From positions 310,001 through 374,000 of the forward strand of contig CP137874.1 of the NCBI GenBank assembly GCA_034406715.1: a stretch of 64,000 nt of DNA, read 5' to 3'. Below are positions 12,099 to 23,019 of this stretch, piece by piece; position 1 is the stretch's first letter; each line of letters begins with the position of its first letter. The notes under the pieces are model-generated. The model was not told the origin of the DNA. It saw nothing but the letters and a program-made list of their open reading frames with translations, and did no database searches. Both the position numbers and the translations under genes were made by a program. The DNA is from Rhodotorula mucilaginosa (lineage: Eukaryota > Basidiomycota > Microbotryomycetes > Sporidiobolales > Sporidiobolaceae).

Positions 12099-12660
12099 AT
12101 GTCGTCCTCGATGTCGAACGTTCCTCAGCAGTTCCGCGCCGCCCAGTTCACCAAGGAAGGCGGCGACCTCGAGCTCCGCGAGACTCGCATGAAGGACCCG
12201 TGGCCTGAAGGTGCGCTTGTCTTCTCTCGAACGGTGTGGTCCGGGACCGGATCCGGTGGCTGACTCCGCGGACGCCGTTTGCCGACGCCACACAGAAATG
12301 GTCATTCGCGTTTGCGCGAGCGGCCTCAACAGCACGTGAGTCACTTTCAGGCCGTCTCTTCATGTCTCACGCTTGATCTCTGACCATCTCAACTCCGACT
12401 CCGGCAGCGACCAGATCCTCCGCGGCGACCGTCTCGTCGGCATCGACATGCCCGTCACGCCTGGCCAAGCCGTCGTCGGTCAAGTCGTCAAGGCCGCCCA
12501 GCGCGGAGACAGCAAGATGCGCGAGGGCGAGCATGTTGCCGGTCCCTCGGTGACGCCCGAGCCGTGGTCAGTGCGCATTTGTGGTAAAGTGACGGATGGT
12601 AAAAGCTCAACGCTGGACGTGGAGCACGGGCGCTTGAACGGGTTTTCTTTTTCGACGTAA
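12099..12660 (+). pseudogene. Chimeric partial copy of the MDR dehydrogenase gene
   Basis: Bases about 11960-12542 repeat, in inverted orientation, the promoter-proximal part of the dehydrogenase gene at 17157-18734 (matching about 18875-18293). I count about 15 differences in roughly 490 aligned bases. Promoter flank, start codon, both introns and their splice sites are kept, so this is a DNA copy, not a retrocopy. Similarity stops at the third exon boundary (VAG), where sequence related to 16325-16445 takes over. Splicing 12099-12210, 12296-12335 and 12408-12660 leaves an open 134-residue frame ending at 12660: about 95 residues of the GroES-like N-terminus and about 39 unrelated ones. It lacks the nucleotide-binding domain, so it cannot be a working dehydrogenase. 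It may be a dead fragment or a new chimeric gene. Confidence 0.8.
12543..12660 (+). repeat. 118-base segment shared with 16325-16445
   Basis: From CCCTCGGTGACGCCCGAGCC to the stop codon this segment matches the reverse complement of about 16325-16445. One frame is conserved in both copies, KVTDG-SS-LDVE then NG-SFST. Its origin is unknown. Confidence 0.7.
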
Positions 12661-12880
12661 TCCTGACCCTTCCTACAATCCTTACTGACCCTTTTTGAAC
12701 GTCAGCAGCTCGAGGCAGTACTCGAGACGATGTTGGCTGGGTCCGACAGCAGCGCCAGTCGACGGGCGATGGAAGGAACCGCTTTGAACGAGCGACCGAG
12801 CGTAGGACAGATCAACGGGCTTGCAGCGACTTGATAGAGCATAGAAAGTTACTTTGCGCTCAAGAAACTCTCTCGCAGTG
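12661..12880 (+). repeat. NAR1 3-prime-end repeat, copy B (degenerate)
   Basis: Diverged direct copy of 11700-11930. It keeps anchors such as GATGTTGGCTGG, ATCAACGGGCTTGCAG and GCATAGAAAGTTACTTTG, but the NAR1 reading frame is lost. It forms the right border of the inserted chimeric segment. Confidence 0.78.
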
Positions 12881-13057
12881 GAGAATACCTCCCTCGTGTT
12901 GAGAGGAAAGCACATTGCACGTCAAACAAGCCAAGCGTGAAAACAAGCGGCACAAACAAGCCTCACAAGCGTCAAGCGTCAAGCGTCACCGGTCATGCAC
13001 ACCTCTTCATCATCGACCATCCTCCTGCCACGTCAAGCTGTTACGCGCTGACCCACC

Positions 13058-15894
13058 TCAGGCGTCACTGTCGTCGCTCGAGCTGTCGTCCTCGCTGTCG
13101 CCCACGATCTTCTTGCGCCGGACCGGCTTGACATCGTCGTCGCTCGCATCGAGGTCCTTCTCTTTGCCCTTGCCCTTGTTCGGAGTGTAGACGACGCTGA
13201 TGTCCTTGAGGTCGGAAAGCCCGAGACCTTCTGGTCCTTTGTTGACGATTGTTTCAACCTGTAATGCACAGTGGCTCGATCAGCGGGGTGTTATCGATCG
13301 AAGGCAGACATATCGACACACCATGACATTCCAAGTGTAGCGCTGAGCCTTGATCGCTTCGGGGCCGTTCTGCCAAGTGAAAGATGCACCGAGCGCATCC
13401 GCCTCGTCGAGATCCGGAGACGCCTCTTTCCCAGCTGCGAGAAGAACGTGTCGAGTCGCCCTGCGCCATTCCGCAAGATCACCGCGGATCTTCAGACTCC
13501 GAGCATTGGCGTCGATTTGTTTCTGCAGCTGCTGGAACGTGCGAGGTCGGCCAGACGTGACGGCAAAGCGGTTCGGTATCTTCCGGAAAAAGGCTTCGTC
13601 GTACACGTCGTTCGGGTAGTCGTCCGCTTTTTTCGAGAGCTGCTTCGTAGGGATGTCAAGATGTGCCGCGACGATACCACGAATCGCCTCGAGCCGCTCA
13701 TGCTGGACATGCTGTTTCGCCGCCGCTGACAACGTCGCGCGAAGAAGCTCGGGATCGTGAGACGCCTCGTCCTCGCCTGGAGTCGGTTTGGCCCGCAAGA
13801 AAGTCATGACCGGGCGCTCGTAAGCAACATCTGTCCACGACGGGACAAACATGAGCTCGGCCTCGAGAGACCGCGTCATGGTAGCATAGGTTTGCTTGAG
13901 TAGCGTTTGGCGTTGTCGGTACCGTTCGTCCTCGCGCTCCCATTCTGCTTCCTGTTCCAGCTGCGACTGGAATTTGACTTGAAAGGCGGCCCACGCTGTG
14001 GCAAGCCAAGTCAGCCTCTCGGCCAAACGAGTTGACGGAGCCTGCCTGTGAACAAGACGGAAGCTTACCGGCACGATCGTCGTTGGGCAGCGTCTCCGGT
14101 GCGAGAGAGTAAGGGTGAGAGACATAGTACGCAGTCAAGCCTTTCTGCAACTTGGCCGTGTCTTCTGCCGTCCAGCCGTGATTGTCGCGAAGCTGTTTCA
14201 CAGTTCTAAGTGTCGCGCCGACTCGTCATCAGCACGGCCTGAGGATGAAGGAAGACCGCTGCAACGAACATCTTGACACGCTTCTTGAGTTGACGCTCAG
14301 CCTCCTTGGCGATTCGAGCCACTTCCGCCTGCTTACGGCATTGGATCTCGCGATGGTTCTCCTCAACTTGAGCGCTTTCCTGCAGGTAATCGGCAGGGCT
14401 CAGTGTGTAGCTTCTGGAGTCTGCGAGAGAATCCTACTGACCTTTACACGGCGGTCTAGGAAGCTCTTGCGTACGGATAGGTAACGCGCGACATTGTCCG
14501 TACGGAGAGAGTCTTCGTCTTGCATCTCTGTCCGCCGCGACCGAGTCGTCCAGAGCGACCTCTTCGCGAGCATTGCGCGCGCTGCATCGTCCTGAGTCTG
14601 GAGACGCACGAGAGTTTTGTTGACTTCGGTGACCTCCGACACGAGGAAATCGTCTGTGAGATCGCGATCAGTGGAGTCTTTTTGCGGTGTGCCTGCTTGC
14701 AAACTCACCCCATTTAGAATCATCTGGGGAGAATGGGAACTCGAAAACGTTTAGCAACTCTGATCCCGTCGTCTCGAACAGCATGCATGGTGCGAGCGTA
14801 CGGAACTCGTTCTGAAACCGAACACAAGTCAGAGTGCTCGAATGGAGGCGGCCGACGCTCTTGCCAAGCGACCTACGGGGAGCGAGTCTGCACACGTGCA
14901 ACGCGATAACATCAGTCATGAGTCAGAGTCAGGGCGACTGGATCACCTTACTGGCTGTGACGGCAACCGCAGCAGAACCGAACCATCCATGTGAAGAGGA
15001 ATGCGACGTAGGTATCGCATGCCGACCCGCAGTGCTGTAGCAAGATGTCTCTTAGCGGTTGTCCCAAGTCGGACGTCGAGCAATCTCTTCGTACCTGGCA
15101 GCTTTCACCAGCAATGAAGAGCGCGAATTGGATTTCGGAGATGTCTTGCGGCAGGATGTAGCCCATACGCTCCCGACAGCGAGCCCAGATCGAGCGCGCG
15201 TTGCGAGCGAGCAGGATCTCGTGCAGCTTCTTTGATGTCTTGGCGATGCACACGAGGTCGCGCAATTCGAAGTGGGAGCAGATCTGTTGGGGTGGACGTG
15301 AGATCGGAACAAGGGAGAGCGCAAAGACGCATCGGGGCACTCGCCTCGGCAAACATCTCGAACGGCAACTGGAGCAACAGCTCGCCGCTGAACCCTGGCG
15401 CCGTGAGTCCGCCCGCAGCCGTAGACTCGGTCGCGGCGGCATTGGGCTCGTTCGACGCGGCCTTTTGTTCCGAGTCGCTCTCGTCGGAACCGTCATCGAC
15501 GGCCCGCTTGACGGGGTTCCCGTCGTCGGGGTCCTTCTGCGCTGTGTCGGACTCGCAACCCTCGTTCGTCTCGACTGGGAGCGGCGCCTTGTTCTTCTTC
15601 GGCTTCTTCCGCTGCGGTCGACCTGCGTTCGGGCAATCGAGGCTGGGAGGATCAGCTACAAATCGCATCGGCGCTCGACACGCTGGGCCCCTCGCACTCA
15701 CGTGCTCGGTACGTATCGCCTACACGCTTCGCTCCCGCCTTCTTCCTCTTCTTCGCGAGCGGGGCCGCCGCCTTGAGGGCCTTGAGATCAGCGTCGTCGT
15801 CGCCTTCGCTCAGGCCCCACGGCGCCATGCCGTCGTCGCCATCGCTGTCGAGCTCCTTGTAGCTCACTTTCGAGCCACTCGTACGGCGCGCCAT
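13058..15894 (-). CDS. F-box protein with coiled-coil tail
   Basis: Probable substrate adaptor of an SCF ubiquitin ligase. Exons I can fix are 15894-15702, 15622-15345, 15283-15095 and 15034-14952, followed by further exons down to 13058. The N-terminus is acidic then Lys-rich (a likely nuclear signal, PLAKKRKKAGAKR). The F-box reads LPFEMFAEICSHFELRDLV then IAKTSKKLHEILL and is interrupted by a GC-AG intron. Next come paired cysteines, HCGSACDTY and FCCGC, like the zinc-ribbon segment after the F-box in many basidiomycete proteins, then a charged helical region (REIQCRKQAEVARIAKEAER) and an acidic Ser/Asp tail ending DDSSSDDSDA. The substrate is unknown. Exon limits between 14950 and 13700 are less certain than the rest. 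Confidence 0.82.
15284..15344 (-). other. GC-AG intron in F-box gene
   Basis: The donor reads GCCGAG|GCGAGT, at the high-coordinate end. The acceptor is AACAG|ATC. This join gives the unbroken F-box core MFAEICSHF. The GT three bases later would shift the frame. Confidence 0.82.
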
Positions 15895-17156
15895 GCCTTG
15901 CAGCGCGTGTGAGAGAGTCGCAGAAAGAAGAGAGGGAGAGAGAGCCTTTGCTTCCGCGTGGACGACGCGCGCTGACACGTGAAAAAACCCAAGTCGCGCT
16001 CGAGTTGACCCGCTCCTCTCTATACACGGGGCTAATTGGCGCTCACTCTCCCTGACCGGCACTCTTCCGAAGCTGTGAACGCTTCAAAGATTGCAAAATA
16101 TCCCCTTCATCACAGTCATGAACTTCCGCCGCCGTCCTCCGCCTATCTCTCGGCTTGCCTCGGCGGTTTGTTCGAGTCTCGACTCCGTCGCTTTCGCTGG
16201 ACCGACTGCTCGTGACTTGACTTTGGTAGAGAGCACCATGTTGCACGCAGATTTGTTGCTCCCAGACTCCCTGATGATCCGATCGTGTGCCGCGTGCGCG
16301 ATTGGGAGACATGGGTATTTCGTGTCGAAAACGAAGATCCGTTCGAACACCCAACCTCCACGTCCAGCATTGAGCTTTCGCCGTCCGTCACTTTCCACAA
16401 ATGCGCAATAACCACGGCTCGGGCGTCACCGAGGGCGGGGAACGGAGACTGTAGATCAGTCAAGCTCAAGCCTGTGGTGACAGGAGATTCTACCTGACCA
16501 CACGGGAAGGGAGACCGGCAGCTCTCCGGCACTGCGAAGGTTGTCTGCCTATATCGGAAGCAGGCCTACACAAGCGGCCCAGGAGCTCGAGCATGCTTTG
16601 CTCTCAACGAGGGGACCTTGTCGGAGGCTCGATGCAGTCACTTGTTGGCCTTCTCGCTCGTTGTCGCTCTCCCGGCTTCGCCTCCCTTTCCGGACCTCAC
16701 TTACTCGCCTTCTCCGAACTCGCGTTTGGTCGTGGTCGTGGTCGTTACTACATTTCCCGAGCTCGACCTCATCCGCGCCCATGGCAGATGGGCTTCCTCT
16801 TTTCTCTCTCGCGATTCGCACTCTGCTCGCACAGGTCCGTACACTCGTACTTTCTCTCCCCGATGGCAGTGCTGATACAGCACAGAATGTTCTTGCATAG
16901 TCCTGTCGGGAGTTGAGAGTCTATGGAGGTGAAACGGCACGCACTAGCTGTCACTTTTCCCGAGAAGTTGGTGGAGGAAAGATTGAGAGAAACGCTTTGC
17001 TTCACGCACATCCGTCCTCAGCATTGACGCACACGTGTCCTCACGAGCAGGAGATCAAGCGCACATCGCTATGTTTTCTCAACTCCCAACATCAAGCACC
17101 CATCACAAGCTACTCAAGACGAAGCTCTTCCCGACCCGCCACTTGACTGCGCTCCC
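15895..17156. other. Gene-free stretch between F-box and dehydrogenase genes
   Basis: About 1.26 kb. The left part is the F-box promoter. Bases 16325-16445 are related to 12543-12660. The rest carries short overlapping open frames on both strands without recognisable domains, CT-rich runs (about 16790-16820) and the 3-prime flank of the dehydrogenase gene. No tRNA or complete transposon seen. Confidence 0.5.
16325..16445 (-). repeat. Second copy of the 118-base segment
   Basis: The reverse complement matches 12543-12660 with scattered changes. It lies in a minus-strand open frame (16532-16143) that continues beyond the shared part. That frame resembles no family I know. It may be the source of the chimeric tail or another copy of a dispersed repeat. 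Confidence 0.65.
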
Positions 17157-18734
17157 TCACTGACGAGGCTGGTGGACCTCGATGACGGGCGCCTCGAACT
17201 GGTCGCGCTGTTCGATCGAGCGCCACGCCTGCTTGACATCGTTCTCGTCAAACTTGTAGCGACGGACCGGAGCCGAGATGTTGTGCTTCTCGGCGAGCTC
17301 GAACGCGCGCTCCATGTCGCGGCGGCACATCGGAGGCGATCCGCGCATCGAGATGCACTTGGCGATGATGTTGGCTGTTTGGGGGGAGATGGCAAAATAG
17401 TCAGCAGCGGGAGCGTGTTTCGAAAACAAAGACGCGAGGCCAACTCACCAAGAGGAACTTGGAGCTGGTCGCTCTGACGCGGGTTGAGGACGATCATCGT
17501 GCTGGCAAAGCGCATGCCGTCCATGACCGGCTCGAGGTGCTCCTTGGGCATGTCGACGCCTGTAGAGTGTGGGATTCGCGTCAGTCGGCGAGTCAAAGAC
17601 GAGGAAATGGAACGGGAGAAGAGAAGGGAAACTCACAGATGACGCCCTCGGCTCCGCCGCGCTTGCGAAGCTCGTCGCGGACGTCGCAGCGGCCGAGGTA
17701 GAGGACGTCGTCGTGCTTGATCGGGTACTTGTCCGAGCTCCACTTGTCGCTCGTCGCGATCAGGACGAGACGCTCACGGACGTTGAGCGCCTTCATGGTC
17801 TCGAGCGCGAGGCGAGCATAGCCGCTGCGGAACGGAAGGGACGCCAAAAGTCAGCTCATGCTATCCGGAGAAGGGGAGGAGGACGAAAGAGACTCACCCT
17901 TCGCCGTAAACGGCCAAGCAGCCGTCGCCCTTGAAGCCCATCTCCTCGTTGCGGCGACGGATGTGCTCGCGTTCGCGCTCGTCGCGGCGCTTGTGCTCCT
18001 CCTGGCAGCGCTCGTGCGAGACTGCGAAAAAGGCGGGGTCCGGTCAGTCGCCGGCCTCAAAACTCGGTACGAAAGGACTCGGGACTCACCAAAGATGCGC
18101 GCCATGTTCCAAGCAATGACCGGAGCCTGGAGCAGGTGCTCGCCTTCCTGGAAGCGACGAGGAAGGGGCGCGACCATCGACTCTTCGGCGAGGACGTACT
18201 CGGCCGCTCCTCCGTACCCGCAGACAGCTGTCGCAGACCCAGATGAAAGAGTCAGCTCTCATGGTCGCCCTCGAGGAAGAAGGCGCTCACCGGCAACATG
18301 ATCGCCCTCGCGCATCTTGCTGTCTCCGCGCTGGGCGGCCTTGACGACTTGACCGACGACGGCTTGGCCGGGCGTGACGGGCATGTCGATACCGACGAGA
18401 CGGTCGCCGCGGAGGATCTGGTCGCTGCACGGAGTCGGAGTTGAGATGGTCAGAGATCAAGCGTGAGACATGAAGAGACGGCCTGAAAATGACTCACGTG
18501 CTGTTGAGGCCGCTCGCGCAAACGCGAATGACCATTTCTGTGTGGCGTCGGCAAACGGCGTCCGCGGGGTCAGCCACCGGATCCGGTCCCGGACCACACC
18601 GTACGAGAGAAGACAAGCGCACCTTCAGGCCTTGGGTCCTTCATGCGAGTCTCGCGGAGCTCGAGGTCGCCGCCTTCCTTGGTGAACTGGGCGGCGCGGA
18701 ACTGCTGAGGAACGTTCGACATCGAGGACGACAT
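17157..18734 (-). CDS. MDR-type dehydrogenase (alcohol dehydrogenase-like, atypical)
   Basis: Medium-chain dehydrogenase/reductase fold protein. Starting at 18734, the N-terminal GroES-like half runs FRAAQFTKEGGDLELRETR, VIRVCASGLNSTDQILRGD, PVTPGQAVVGQVV, GYGGAAEYVLAEESMV. The Rossmann part has CLAVYGEGGYARLALETM and RERLVLIATSDKW, and the end is ISAPVRRYKFDENDVKQAW. In zinc alcohol dehydrogenases a GHE motif follows the first cysteine. Here the site reads GQA, and the structural four-cysteine lobe is missing, so zinc catalysis looks unlikely and quinone-reductase-like activity more plausible. A highly charged insert (HERCQEEHKRRDERERE and on) sits between the two halves, in a separate exon. 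Its first three exons and promoter were copied, inverted, to about 11960-12542. Confidence 0.75.
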
Positions 18735-18875
18735 GCTGGCAGGGGTAGGATCTTGTTGCTGAAGGCGAAGAGTGGACAAGAGTGAGGTGAGAATGGTGCC
18801 GGACTTGCGAGAGGGAAGTCGGTCGGGAGTGGTGTGGGTGTAGTGAAGAGAAGAGAAAGAAGGAGAGGAAGAGAG
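18293..18875 (-). repeat. Inverted repeat partner of 11960-12542
   Basis: Promoter and first three exons of the dehydrogenase gene, repeated in opposite orientation about 6 kb away, on the other side of the F-box gene. I count about 15 differences over roughly 490 bases, so the copy is recent. Confidence 0.85.
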
Positions 18876-19971
18876 AGAGGGCACACGCGAGGTCATGCTC
18901 GGCGGTCTGGCAGCATGCACTCAGCTAGCAGCATGCTGGTGTGACGGCGAGTGATGTGACGGGCGAGTGCAAGCTTGGCGTCCGTCGCAACTAGCGGACA
19001 GGAGGCGCACCTCGCGGGGATCGAGGCCTGAGCGCGGGAGATCTCGACGCATGTGAAAGCGCACAAGCCGCGAGTAAATTTTTCGGTCGAGATACCGTAC
19101 TGGCGCGTGGCTATGGTAGCGAGCAGGGTGGTATAGAGGGATGCTTCAAGTATGGCGAAGTTGGGTGAGCCCGGGCGTGCGCTAGGCGTCGCCAACGATG
19201 ATGATGGTGGTCGACCTTACGTCGGACCGATTCTGAAGCGCGATAAAGTCAGTACGCGTGCAGTTCCGTACATAAGTCTCCTCAAGGCGATCTGTGACAA
19301 GACATACCGGAGAAGCGAGCCGGCGTTGCCGTTTCATCAGTCTGCGCCGCGATTGGAGCAATCTGAACGGTGCAGAGACCCGTCTCTTGGATTACGTAGC
19401 GACGAAGCGCTTACGGTTAGATAAGCTGCGCCGCGAGCGGAGGGATGCAAGCTCGGGAATCCTGAAGAACTCGGAGCGACTGGAGAAGAGCAACGCGAAG
19501 CATCAGGGAGCCGCGCACCGTCGCAGGGAGCGAGTGGATCGGCGTATGGACTTCAGCAGCATGGGAAATGGCGAGCTGCATAGTTTCAGCAGCGAATCCG
19601 GTGCGCAGCATGCCGTGAGGATCAAAGTACGGTCCCGATCGCGGCGAGGAGGCGAAGGCGAGATCGCAGACGTGCCGTCGGCGCAATCGAGATTGGCGTA
19701 GAGCAAGCGCCGCAAGCTTCGGTCCTCGCCACGCCGCGTGTCCACTCTGAAATTGTGAAAGCGGACGAAGGAGAGTTGTCGCGAGGGGAGATGCAACCCG
19801 AAGCGTGACGCTGCGGAAAAGGATATTGGACTGAAGGCAACGAGGTGAATTCAGCAGGCGAGTCTAGTGCGAAAGAGACAAAACTGGTACATTCAGAGCG
19901 ACAGGGGAGAACGAGACCGCAGTGTGTTTCCCCTCGAAGACCAAGACCCGCCCCGTTTTCCCCTTGCCGGT
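18735..19971. other. Gene-free stretch upstream of the dehydrogenase gene
   Basis: About 1.24 kb. The first 150 bases are the dehydrogenase promoter and 5-prime leader, with CT-rich sequence on the minus strand. The rest, to the stop of the HMG-box gene, has short open frames on both strands with no family resemblance. I see no tRNA. Confidence 0.45.
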
Positions 19972-21614
19972 TCAGTAGGCTGGTCGCGTCAAATACAGGT
20001 TCGCGCCGTTGTGCTGGTCGTGCGCCTGCTCGGCGGGGTGAGATTGCGCCGCGTAAGGATAGTTTGAGCGACGAGGCGAGACCGGCGTGAGAATCGCGGC
20101 ATCGCCGTTTTCGGCCCGACGGGTGATCTCGGAAGTGTTGGAGTAATACACGGGCTGAGGAGCAGGGAGGTGGGAAGAGCTGTAGGATTGGCGGCCAGCC
20201 TCGGGGTGTTGGGGAAAGGCTGGCGCCGAGTAACGACGGTCGGAAGGGTAGTGCGATTCTGCTTGCTGCTGCGGCGGTGGCGGATGACGATGATGATGAT
20301 GATGACGATGATGATTCGGCGGCAGAGGTCCCCCACCTGACAATTCGTACGCAAATCCATTGCCGACGGGAGCGTAATCATGTCGGGAAAGAGTTGCGTG
20401 GTGGTCATAGTCTCCCTCGACGAAAGACGCGCGACGCCGAAAGTGGTCGTGGGGTTGTCGAGACTGAGGCTGTTCAAGCGGAAGCGGGAAAGGAAGTTCA
20501 GTATTGGAGAACTCTATCTCGTGAAGAAGCTTTCTCACCTCGACAGGTGGAGCGAGCGAGCCGATCGAGGCGCCGAGGTACGCGGGCGAAGACTGAAACG
20601 TCGAGGTGCTCGCGGGCGCAGAAGACGGCATCGGCGGAGTGGGCTGCATGTAGCCCGAGTGATACGCCGAATCCGCCGAGTAAGTCGAGAGCTCGGTCTG
20701 GTATCTGAAAGTAGTCCGCGCTGACGACGAGTGTGCTCCAGCCGAAACCGGGGTCGGGAGGGCAGAGGCGGTGGCGGGGGAGATGGGTGATACGCTGTAT
20801 TGCTGCTCCGCGGGAAACGAGAGCTGAGCAGCATGCGCAGACGTAGGCTCATCGAGGCGGGAGCCTGAAGCGGAAGGTGGTGGCGGATCGACATGAAGGC
20901 GAGGTCGAGTCCGGGCGGCGGACCGTTCAGGCGCAGGCGCCTTCGCGAGTTTCGGCTTCTCTTTAGAGGGCCCGTACCGATAATCTGCAAAATCATCGGA
21001 GGTTAGCTCAAGATCACGAAGTCAGAGGCGCCGGAAGTATCCTTACCTGGATACGCGAGTCGGAACTCCTCTTTGCGCCTTCTGGCAAGGTCCTCGTAGC
21101 CTTGACGAATCTATTGGGCTGCCGAGTCAGCAGAGAGACTCCACCACGTACTGAACGGCCTGGATTGCGTACCTCGTGATCGCAGTTCTTCCACATCTCG
21201 GCAATCAACTTGGAGAGCTCGCCTTGGCTCTTCCTCAACCCGTCGGGGTTCTCCCTCTGCAGCACTTTCAACTGCGCGGTCCGAAAGAGGAGCCATGCAT
21301 TCATCGGTCGAGGAGGCCTCCCTTCTGGTCTTCCACGTCGCGAGGCGGCAGTGGGGTCGGACCCTGTGCGAGTAGGTGTTGGACGGACGAGGTGCTGTGG
21401 TGGTTGCTGCCGCTGCTGCTGCTGCTGCTGGGGTTGCGGCGGCGGCGGCAGTTGCTGCGGTTGACACTGTTCTTGCTGATCATTGCGGGCTATGGATAGC
21501 TTGCATCAGCAGTTTGTTCGCGCTCGAGGTCGACGGAGGGACGGGGCACGCAGCGCTTGGGGCGGTGGGAGGGGCGCGCGGCTTGTTCCAGCCAGACAAG
21601 CTCGACCGGAGCAT
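19972..21614 (-). CDS. HMG-box transcription factor
   Basis: Sequence-specific DNA-binding protein with a MATA/SOX-type HMG box, the class that includes fungal mating and development regulators such as Ste11 and Prf1. The box reads RPPRPMNAWLLFRTAQLK, then SQGELSKLIAEMWKNCDHE, and after an intron IRQGYEDLARRRKEEFRLAY, and after another intron DYRYGPSKEKPK. A Gln/Pro-rich stretch precedes it. The long C-terminal part is Pro/Ser-rich with a His tract (about 20290-20315), and the protein ends LTRPAY at 19972. The 5-prime end is unresolved. A reading frame starting at 21614 (MLRSSLSGWNKPRAP) looks coding but is one frame off the Gln-rich stretch, and I cannot place the joining intron with confidence. 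Target genes and any mating role are unknown. Confidence 0.8.
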
Positions 21615-23019
21615 GAAAGCCGGCGCAGTGCAGGTGCTCTATAGCTGAGACGGTATGCTTGTCAACTGATCAGGCCTCGATCGTTATGGAGAGAGTGACT
21701 TGATGAGAGCGAAAGCGGAGGTAGCCAGGATGCGCGACGTAGCGTCGAAGCCGGGTCCACTGCGAACGCTGCCCAGGCGAGGCATTGCGGTTTGGGGCAG
21801 ATTGTCGATGAAATGGACTCACCTCGAGTCTAGTCAGAGTAGCAGGAAGAGCCGCAGTACGTCGGTCGTGGGCCGGGGCAAACACGACCAGAACGTCCGT
21901 CTCGCGAACCTGTTGGGCCGGAGAGGCGTGTGCGCCGCTATGTAATCAGCTGGAGCCCCGTCGATTGCTGATGACGCGACGCACATGAGCCAACATTCAT
22001 GCAAATGTGCATCTGGCAAGCTTTGAGAGCAGGCTGAACTCGCTTGATAAGGTTCGTGGACAGAGAGCACGCTGGCTCCGCGAACCGGATCGACGCCGCG
22101 ACGGTGACGCACAGCTGCGAGTCTCGACTCTCGGACTGCCGGAGGGATAACTTATCAGCCCAGCTCGCGGACGTGGACGCTGACGCATGTACGCAGCACG
22201 ATTATATGAGTAGAAGCGTACCGGCATATCCGGTTGCAACTTGGCGATCTGGAACTCCACCGTCGCGCGCAATCGATCGCGCTGCGCGATGCATCCCATC
22301 AAATTTGCGCCGCTGAGGTCGATCTGAGCAGAGCAAAGCACCCCCTGGGACCCCGATCAGCCGTAAAGCAGGCGCATTTCCGCACAGCCCGGCTCTGTCG
22401 CCCTGCTCGGCGCCGGAGAACTGTCCGTGCAGGCGAGCCTGCTGCAGCAGCGCTTTGTAAGCTTCGAAGTATGTATGTAGCGACGGAGCGGAAAGCCTAA
22501 TCTCATGCGCCGAGGCCAGCCCTGAAAGCTCGGCAACAGGTACCAGCCGAAAGGCAGCGGTGAGCAGCAAGAGCAGGCCGGCCTACAGTAGGAGGAGTAC
22601 ATGAAGGAGGCAAAGGATGACTTTGTGCTTCGGACCGCATCTCGGAGGCTCGACGGACGGCCTCGCAACGAAAAGGATCGCCGCCGTCTGCATCATATGA
22701 TATGCTCATCGTGGTCCTCAGCAGGTTGGCGCGGGCCGCGCGGCGGCCGCGGGACGAGCTGCGCGCGCCAGCCAGCTCTTTAAGGTTCGTGCGAGCGCCG
22801 GCCGGCAGACGAATCTTGAACAAATTAAATCCCTTTTCTGCCACGAGGCCGTCGATTTTGCCTGCCAGTGGCTCAGGGGAGGCTGCGAGTGGGTCAGCGG
22901 ACTTCGCGCGCAAGATTCACCGAGCAGATCGTCCGACTCGCGCCACTTCTCACTGTCAAACGGCCACTCACCCTACGCTAGCTCACTGCGGACTTGGGTA
23001 CATTCCGGCCTCAGCCACC
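21615..23019. other. Long divergent upstream region, HMG-box / zinc transporter
   Basis: About 1.4 kb between divergent genes. Undiscovered 5-prime exons of the HMG-box gene may lie here. Open frames on both strands (for example 22503-22913 minus) show no domain. Long upstream regions are common for developmental HMG regulators. No repeat or RNA gene recognised. Confidence 0.4.

Noticed and set aside
12661-12880. A second functional NAR1 end or alternative 3-prime exon
   Set aside because: The reading frame is broken relative to NAR1 and no splice acceptor keeps it in frame.
20277-20320. Asp-rich plus-strand repeat as an acidic tract
   Set aside because: It is the antisense of the His tract in the HMG-box protein (CAT/ATG repeats).
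22503-22913. Minus-strand open frame as a gene upstream of the zinc transporter
   Set aside because: No recognisable domain, and no clear promoter or intron structure; treated as intergenic.
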